Source: Crystallibacter sulfonylureivorans_A | GTDB lineage: Bacteria; Actinomycetota; Actinomycetes; Actinomycetales; Micrococcaceae | Assembly (NCBI RefSeq): GCF_047607445.1 | Contig: NZ_JBLKRT010000007.1 | Location: forward strand, 60,666-124,665 | DNA: 64,000 bases | Direction of reading: 5' to 3' | In this document: in pieces, positions 59,618 through 64,000 of the stretch | Layout: each line of letters starts with the position of its first letter | How positions within the stretch are numbered: the first letter of the stretch is position 1 | Made by a program: the position numbers and the translations under genes | Notes under the pieces: model-generated | Told to the model about the DNA's origin: nothing | Seen by the model: only the letters and a program-made list of their open reading frames with translations | Database searches by the model: none

Positions 59618-59703
59618 GCGCCGCTACGGCGCGTGGTTCCTGCCGCAGGTCCCTCCGGTCAGTCGGGCCGGCGGGTGGAGCGCGCCGCCGGAGTGCGCCG
59701 CAA

Positions 59704-60750
59704 TCAGTTGGCCCGGCGGGTGCTGCGCGGACGGCCGGCACGCGCCGCGATGAGCAGTCCCGCGCCGGTCAATCCGATGCCCAGCAGCGTTTCCGGGCCG
59801 ACTACGCTGCCCGCCGACGGCCAGAAAATATCCACGGCCAGCGCTCCGATGAGCTGTCCACCAATCACGGTCAGCGTCATCAGCAACACGCCGGTGCTGG
59901 CCACGCAGACGGTGGCAGCGGCCAGGATCATGGTGCCGAGCGGGCCGCCCAGATAGAGCCACCATTGCCCGGTGAGGAGGTCCGCCTGCCCGATGATCGC
60001 CGTCTGCAACACCCAGACCGCCAGCAGGGCCACCGTTCCCACACCGAAGTTCAACAGCGTGGAGATCACCGGGCTGCCATGAGCAGTACCGATTTGGCCC
60101 AGGACGCCCTGCTGGACGCTCTGCAACAACCCCGACACCAGCGGGATCAGCATGAACAGCAGCAGCGGGCCCACTGCCGCCGATGGCCCGAAATGTGCGC
60201 TGGCGGCAAGGATCGCTGCCAGAAAGGCGAACACCGCACCGGTGATCCGGGCCTTGCTGATCGCAATCTTTCGGCCGGCGCCGATACCCAGGCGGTCCAT
60301 TAATAGGCCGGAAGCCATCTGGCCGGTCACGATCGCGATGGTGAACAAGGACAAGCCGATCGGCCCGACAGTTGCCGACTGGGCGAACACGTAGAGGGCA
60401 CCCACGACGCCGGCCAGCAGATACCAGCGCGGGTACACCCGCCGTCGCAGCAGCTCCGGAACGGCACGCAATTTTCCCCGCACCTTCGGCCGCACCAGCG
60501 CATACAGCACCACCGCCGCGAAGCCGGTGCCGAAGCTGACCAAGGCTGCGCCCACGCTGTCCTGCAGCACTATGCCCAACTGGCTGTTGAGCCGGCTTTG
60601 CACGGCCAGTCCCCCGCCAGCAAGTAGTGCCAGCAGCAGAGCCAGCGGAACCGGCAGTTGGATGCCCTCGCGGCGGGTGGAATTCCTTCCGCCCGGCACC
60701 AGTCTCCCGCGGCTGCCGCGGGGAGAATCAGCGGGCCGGTCTGCATGCAC
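59704..60750 (-). CDS. DMT-superfamily transporter, duplicated YdcZ (DUF606) type
   Basis: 348 residues with ten helices in two internally related halves of five. Each half has the YdcZ pattern: AVQSRLNSQLG plus SFGTGFAAVV in the first, SVQQGVLGQIG plus NFGVGTVALL in the second, each followed by a GALYVF/GGPLGT-type helix. Single YdcZ proteins are half this size, so this is a fused pair. The substrate is unknown. Start GTG 60750 with TAGCAT six bases upstream, probably leaderless; the first ~30 residues are basic and hydrophilic. Confidence 0.85.
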   Translation of the reverse strand: MHADRPADSPRGSRGRLVPGGRNSTRREGIQLPVPLALLLALLAGGGLAVQSRLNSQLGIVLQDSVGAALVSFGTGFAAVVLYALVRPKVRGKLRAVPELLRRRVYPRWYLLAGVVGALYVFAQSATVGPIGLSLFTIAIVTGQMASGLLMDRLGIGAGRKIAISKARITGAVFAFLAAILAASAHFGPSAAVGPLLLFMLIPLVSGLLQSVQQGVLGQIGTAHGSPVISTLLNFGVGTVALLAVWVLQTAIIGQADLLTGQWWLYLGGPLGTMILAAATVCVASTGVLLMTLTVIGGQLIGALAVDIFWPSAGSVVGPETLLGIGLTGAGLLIAARAGRPRSTRRAN

Positions 60751-60756
60751 GTGCCG

Positions 60757-60762
60757 ATGCTA
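60757..60762 (-). promoter_or_regulatory. -10 element of the DMT gene, leaderless type
   Basis: TAGCAT on the minus strand, six bases before GTG 60750. Confidence 0.5.
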
Positions 60763-60852
60763 TCCCGCCCGGCAGCTCCTGTCTGCGCTTGCTCTTGTCA
60801 GCTGGGGTTTCTTGTCAGGACCGCCCTATCGGCTGCCGGCGTCTTTGCGGGA

Positions 60853-60926
60853 CCATCGTCTTGCCAGTCTTCGTGTTGCGGGCCCATCGTCTTGCCAACC
60901 CCGTCGTGTTGCCAGCCTTCGTGTGC
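60853..60926. repeat. Degenerate repeats around CATCGTCTTGCCA
   Basis: CCATCGTCTTGCCA occurs at 60853-60866 and 60884-60897, and TTGCCAG[T/C]CTTCGTGT at 60861-60876 and 60909-60924, in the intergenic region before the TipA-type gene. Confidence 0.7.
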
Positions 60927-61011
60927 CAGCCGCGTAGCGGGCGTCCTCACCGGCCCCTTGACGCGCCGCTCCAACCAGTTCGCAGCCCTCGCCAAATTCC
61001 GGCTCGTCATC

Positions 61012-61042
61012 TTGACCTTGACGCAACGTCAAGCTTCATAGT
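61012..61042 (+). promoter_or_regulatory. MerR-type autoregulated promoter of the TipA-like gene
   Basis: -35 TTGACC (61012-61017), -10 CATAGT (61037-61042), 19-bp spacer. The perfect dyad CTTGACG-CAA-CGTCAAG at 61017-61033 fills the spacer. The over-long spacer with a central dyad is the signature of promoters twisted into activity by MerR-family proteins. Confidence 0.9.
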
Positions 61043-61048
61043 GGTTCC

Positions 61049-61816
61049 ATGAGCATGACACCGGAGGTCAACACGTATTCGATCCAAGAAGTCGCCAAAG
61101 CTGCCGGGACTACCAGCAGGACCTTGCGGCACTACCAGGACATCGGCCTGCTCATGCCGAGCCGCACTGGCCACAACGGCTGCCGCTATTACGACGACGG
61201 GGCCTTGCTTCGGCTACAGCGGATCCTCCTGCTGCGCCAACTTGGGTTGGGTCTGCCGGAGATCACCAAGGTGCTTGAAGGCACCAAGGACACAACCGCC
61301 GCCCTGCGCGGACATCTGGAACTTCTCATGCAGGAGCGCGATCGGCTTGAACTGCAGATCGCCTCCGTCAAGACAACGATCGACAAGACGGAAAGGGGCG
61401 AACAGCTCATGGCAAAGGAAATGTTCGACGGCTTTGACCACACACAGTACAAGGAGGAAGTCGAAGAGCGGTGGGGCAAGGACGCTTACGCCAAGGGCGA
61501 CCGGTGGTGGCGCGGCATGTCCGACGCCGAGCGCGCGTCCTGGAAGGAACAGTCCAAGCAGTTGCTGGCAGATTGGGTTGCCGCCGGCGAGTCCGGGTTG
61601 GCTGCCGAAAGCGCTGAGGCTCAAGCTTTGGCACAGCGTCAATACGACTGGCTCGCCAGTGCCAACGGCGGCCAAGAAGTCTCCTTCGGCTATTTCACAG
61701 GGCTGGGCGACACGTACGTGGCAGACCCGCGGTTCGGTGCCAACTACGGCGGCGAGCAGGGCGCTACCTTTGTACGGGACGCGATGAAGGTCTATGCCGA
61801 CGAACACCTGCAGTAA
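61049..61816 (+). CDS. tipA: MerR-family regulator of the TipA type (HTH plus TipAS drug-binding domain)
   Basis: 255 residues. Residues ~8-75 are the MerR winged helix (YSIQEVAKAAGTTSRTLRHYQDIGLL), ~80-115 the dimer coiled coil (LELLMQERDRLELQIASVKTTID), and ~120-255 the TipAS domain (MFDGFDHTQYKEEVEERWG, DRWWRGMSDAERASW, YVADPRFGANYGG). In Streptomyces TipAS binds thiopeptide antibiotics covalently and drives its own promoter. TipAS usually begins inside the gene at a second start; ATG 61410 (MAKEMFDGFD) would fit, but whether a short product is made is inference. Leaderless start ATG 61049. Confidence 0.92.
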   Translation: MSMTPEVNTYSIQEVAKAAGTTSRTLRHYQDIGLLMPSRTGHNGCRYYDDGALLRLQRILLLRQLGLGLPEITKVLEGTKDTTAALRGHLELLMQERDRLELQIASVKTTIDKTERGEQLMAKEMFDGFDHTQYKEEVEERWGKDAYAKGDRWWRGMSDAERASWKEQSKQLLADWVAAGESGLAAESAEAQALAQRQYDWLASANGGQEVSFGYFTGLGDTYVADPRFGANYGGEQGATFVRDAMKVYADEHLQ

Positions 61817-61877
61817 GGCTCCATGCAAGCGGCGTGGGGACAATCCGCGAGTGTTGTCGCCACGCCGCTCTTTGCGG

Positions 61878-63848
61878 TCAAGCTGCCGGCCGGATCAGTT
61901 CGTCCCGGCCGATGCGGACGACCGCCCAGCCACCCGTGGCGCCGATGTCGGGGCGGCCAGTGTCGGCGGCACCCGCTTGCCGCAGGGCGGCCTTCACCAG
62001 GAGCAGCGGCTCCGGTGCGGTCCGCTGGCCCCGCCGCACAGCAGTTGCCTCTTGCACAGCCGCTGCATCAACGGCCGACCCGCTCAGCGGCGTGCCGGGC
62101 AGGGGCGGTGCGGTGGAGATGTAGGTGTGGCCGGTTGGGGCGGTCGTCAGCACGCTGTGGCGTGGCCCGTCGATGGGTGCGGTGGTCCAGCCGTCGGCTT
62201 CCTTGGCGTGGTTGCAGCGTTCACACAATCCGTGCCCGTTGGCGAGGCTGGTGGGCCCGCCCTCGGCCCACGCGACGATGTGGTCGATGTGCCGGATCGG
62301 CGCGTCGCACCAGGGACTTCCGCAGACCGCGTCCCGGGCCAGCACCATCCGCCGGATCCCGTCCGGGAACTTCCGGGCCTTCGAGTCCATGGCCAGCAGT
62401 TGCCCGGTCCCCGGCGCGGTGTAGAGCCGCCGGATCCAAACGTCCTCCACCCCGCCGACCTTCAGGTTCCGCAACCGCTCCCGTCGAGCCGTCTCGCGGG
62501 CGGTCTGCCAACCCGGCTCGGTCCCGGCCGGCGGAGCCAGCCGCCCGATGCCGCCACCCGGCGGCCCCGGCCGCCCGAAACTGCTGCCCGGCGGCCCCTG
62601 CCGCCCGAAACTGCTGCCCGGCGGGTCCTGCTGCCCGGCTCCCGCACCAAACGGCACCTTGTGCCTGACGTCGTCACCCGGCGGGCCGGCTAAGCGTTCG
62701 CCGGGCGGGCTTTGGCCTGCCTGGCCGCCTCTTGGGTCGGCGTTGGCACTCTCGGGCGGGTTCTGGGGCAGGCGGATCAGGTCGCGGGCGTACTGGGCCG
62801 GGACGATGCCGTAGCCGGTCAGCCAGGCCGGTTCGCGCTCGCCCTGCAGCAGCGCCCTGTCGGTCATCACCAGCTGCACTTCCAGCCGGGCCGGGTCGGC
62901 GGTGCTGCGGCCCGTGACGCGTTCAAAGACAGTATCGGCCATCACCTGCCCCCGCGACCGGGGATCCCCGGCGTTCGCCAACCGGTCCGCTTCCTGTTTC
63001 AGCGCGGCCATCACCGCAACACCCTGCGCTACCGGCAGCAGGGTGCGGACCGAGACCATCACGTCGGGTTCCGGCCGCGAGGAGACGTACCGGTCCGCTT
63101 CGGCCTTCGCGGCGCGTTTGACCACCGCGTGCGGGTCCAGCCGGTATGCGGCGCGTTTGGCTTCGGCCTCGATCTGCCGGTTCCCGAGCCCTTGCAGGCG
63201 TTCCGGGTTCCCGGCCAGTTCCGCATCCACCAGCGCGCGGTGTTCCGGGGTGAGGCAGTCGGTTTCACTGACCAGGATCGCCGCCCGCCGCTCGTTCAGG
63301 ACCCCGGCCGCGAGCGCTTTGAGCGTGTGCGGCATCTCGGTGACCAGGACCCTGGCCCGGGCCAGCAGCAACGCGCCGCAGTTCGGGGACTCCCGGCGCG
63401 CCAACCCGACCTGCTTGGCGATCCCTTCACCCCGCCGCGCGGCGGGCACGCCCTTGGCGGCCCGCTCGGCCAGCATCTGCTGCTCCAAGGCGACGATGAG
63501 CTGGGCCTGCTCCGCGGCGATCGCGTCCTTCGCGTTCTCCCGCGCGGTGATCTGATCCACCAACACGTCCGCCGACGCCTCCAAATCCACCGGCGGCAAC
63601 CACACCCCGGACCCGTTCCCCGCGGGCAGCCCACCCACCGGAACCCCGCCGCCAACAGCCGTGGCGTCCGACGGAGGGACAACGCCTGCCGGGGTTGACG
63701 CCGGCGAGGCTCCGCTGCCCGATGATGCGGCCGCAGGTGCCGCGCCAGCAGACACCGCACCAGCAGGCGCGGCACCGGACGAGACTGTGCCGGACGGTGC
63801 GGAGGCCTGCGTCGCGACAGGCGGTTCAGGTACTGGCGGATCAAACAT
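61878..63848 (-). CDS. DUF222 domain HNH endonuclease
   Basis: 656 residues from ATG 63848 (MFDPPVPEPP). An Ala/Pro/Gly-rich N terminus is followed by the DUF222 helical domain (IAAEQAQLIVALEQQMLAERAA, LNERRAAILVSETDCLT, AEADRYVSSRPEPDVMVSV). A collagen-like GPPG repeat linker (near 410-435) leads to the C-terminal HNH nuclease near residue 520, CGSPWCDAPIRHIDHIVAWAEGG, then NGHGLCERCNHAK with the zinc cysteines. This family is multi-copy in Arthrobacter and relatives; its role is unknown. The frame stays open to 63941 with only non-ATG starts, so a longer form is possible. Convergent with tipA. Confidence 0.9.
   Translation of the reverse strand: MFDPPVPEPPVATQASAPSGTVSSGAAPAGAVSAGAAPAAASSGSGASPASTPAGVVPPSDATAVGGGVPVGGLPAGNGSGVWLPPVDLEASADVLVDQITARENAKDAIAAEQAQLIVALEQQMLAERAAKGVPAARRGEGIAKQVGLARRESPNCGALLLARARVLVTEMPHTLKALAAGVLNERRAAILVSETDCLTPEHRALVDAELAGNPERLQGLGNRQIEAEAKRAAYRLDPHAVVKRAAKAEADRYVSSRPEPDVMVSVRTLLPVAQGVAVMAALKQEADRLANAGDPRSRGQVMADTVFERVTGRSTADPARLEVQLVMTDRALLQGEREPAWLTGYGIVPAQYARDLIRLPQNPPESANADPRGGQAGQSPPGERLAGPPGDDVRHKVPFGAGAGQQDPPGSSFGRQGPPGSSFGRPGPPGGGIGRLAPPAGTEPGWQTARETARRERLRNLKVGGVEDVWIRRLYTAPGTGQLLAMDSKARKFPDGIRRMVLARDAVCGSPWCDAPIRHIDHIVAWAEGGPTSLANGHGLCERCNHAKEADGWTTAPIDGPRHSVLTTAPTGHTYISTAPPLPGTPLSGSAVDAAAVQEATAVRRGQRTAPEPLLLVKAALRQAGAADTGRPDIGATGGWAVVRIGRDELIRPAA
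62541..62630. repeat. 30-bp in-frame minisatellite inside the DUF222/HNH gene
   Basis: Three 30-bp units at 62541-62570, 62571-62600 and 62601-62630 encode ten-residue repeats of the type GPPGSSFGR[Q/P]. The two 3' copies are nearly identical. Confidence 0.88.
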
Positions 63849-63984
63849 CTTGAGCGTCTCAATCTTCAGCGCGCCCAAAGGCACGGCATCGACTACGAAC
63901 GGTCGCGGAACAAAGCCCGCAGACGCCACCCGGAACCCCAAACCCGGTGGCCAACGTTTGGTGCTGAACTGCTACTGAAAACAG

Positions 63985-63990
63985 CTTATA
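63985..63990 (-). promoter_or_regulatory. Possible -10 element of the DUF222/HNH gene
   Basis: TATAAG on the minus strand, ~130 bases before ATG 63848 or ~45 before the furthest possible start. The -35 region is at or beyond the window edge. Confidence 0.35.
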
Positions 63991-64000
63991 AGTCGGGTCG

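Noticed and set aside
61878..63848. Mobile intron or homing element
   Set aside because: DUF222/HNH proteins are a chromosomal multi-copy family in this group; no intron fold, repeats or disrupted gene are seen around it.

Overview
This 64 kb window is a high-GC chromosomal segment that reads as an actinobacterium of the Micrococcaceae (Arthrobacter-like). The support is the gene set: a DUF222/HNH endonuclease, a bifunctional-type dCTP deaminase, a DUF4235 protein, LpqY/SugABC-type and YkoEDC-type transporters, a mycothiol-type maleylpyruvate isomerase-family protein, and an IdeR/DtxR-like iron box. It looks like ordinary core and accessory chromosome. I see no insertion sequence, prophage, CRISPR array or rRNA gene.

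Layout. 0-6.3 kb: the 3' end of pabB, a cardiolipin synthase, pabC, then a ykoEDC thiamin-precursor ECF transporter read leftwards under a TPP riboswitch and a hairpin that buries the ribosome binding site. 6.4-13.3 kb: a DUF4235 protein and a complete Mrp-type Na+/H+ antiporter operon (A/B fused, C-G). 13.4-18.1 kb: a UMF1-type MFS carrier, dcd, tryptophan 2,3-dioxygenase, a DinB/maleylpyruvate-isomerase-like protein and a DUF1684 protein. 18.3-22.9 kb: an lpqY-sugA-sugB-sugC trehalose-type ABC operon, then tRNA-Gly(CCC) and its terminator. 23-28 kb: a membrane protein, panD, a divergent deaminase/HerA-like ATPase pair, and an anchored extracytoplasmic protein.

28-38 kb: a leftward copper/cytochrome-oxidase operon (membrane protein, copC, copD-ctaG fusion, thioredoxin-NHL protein), an HU gene, the cysteine-free ribosomal proteins rpmB-rpmG-rpsN, a MarR regulator and an MHS-family MFS carrier. 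37.9-40 kb: a VIT-type transporter, an SGNH hydrolase and YnfA. 40-50 kb: a polyamine region with potDABC plus a glutamate-1-semialdehyde-like aminotransferase on one strand, and divergently an Lrp/AsnC regulator overlapping a second class III aminotransferase; a DAO-family oxidoreductase lies downstream. 50-54.5 kb: a ferric-siderophore uptake set (two FecCD permeases, ATPase, siderophore-interacting reductase) under one iron box. 54.7-64 kb: an alpha/beta hydrolase, an LLM flavin oxidoreductase, a large acyl-CoA dehydrogenase, an unknown 294-residue protein, a YdcZ-type DMT carrier, a TipA-type MerR regulator with a textbook 19-bp-spacer promoter, and the DUF222/HNH protein.

Two window-wide themes stand out. 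First, thirteen genes have a TANNNT/CANNNT-like hexamer exactly six bases before the start codon and mostly no Shine-Dalgarno sequence, which predicts leaderless mRNAs. Second, several small tandem repeats sit at or just after gene 3' ends, two of them copying the stop codon. I did not find a clearly new multi-gene system; the best candidates for something undescribed are the polyamine aminotransferase arrangement, the thioredoxin-NHL protein in the copper operon, and the unknown protein at 58721-59605.
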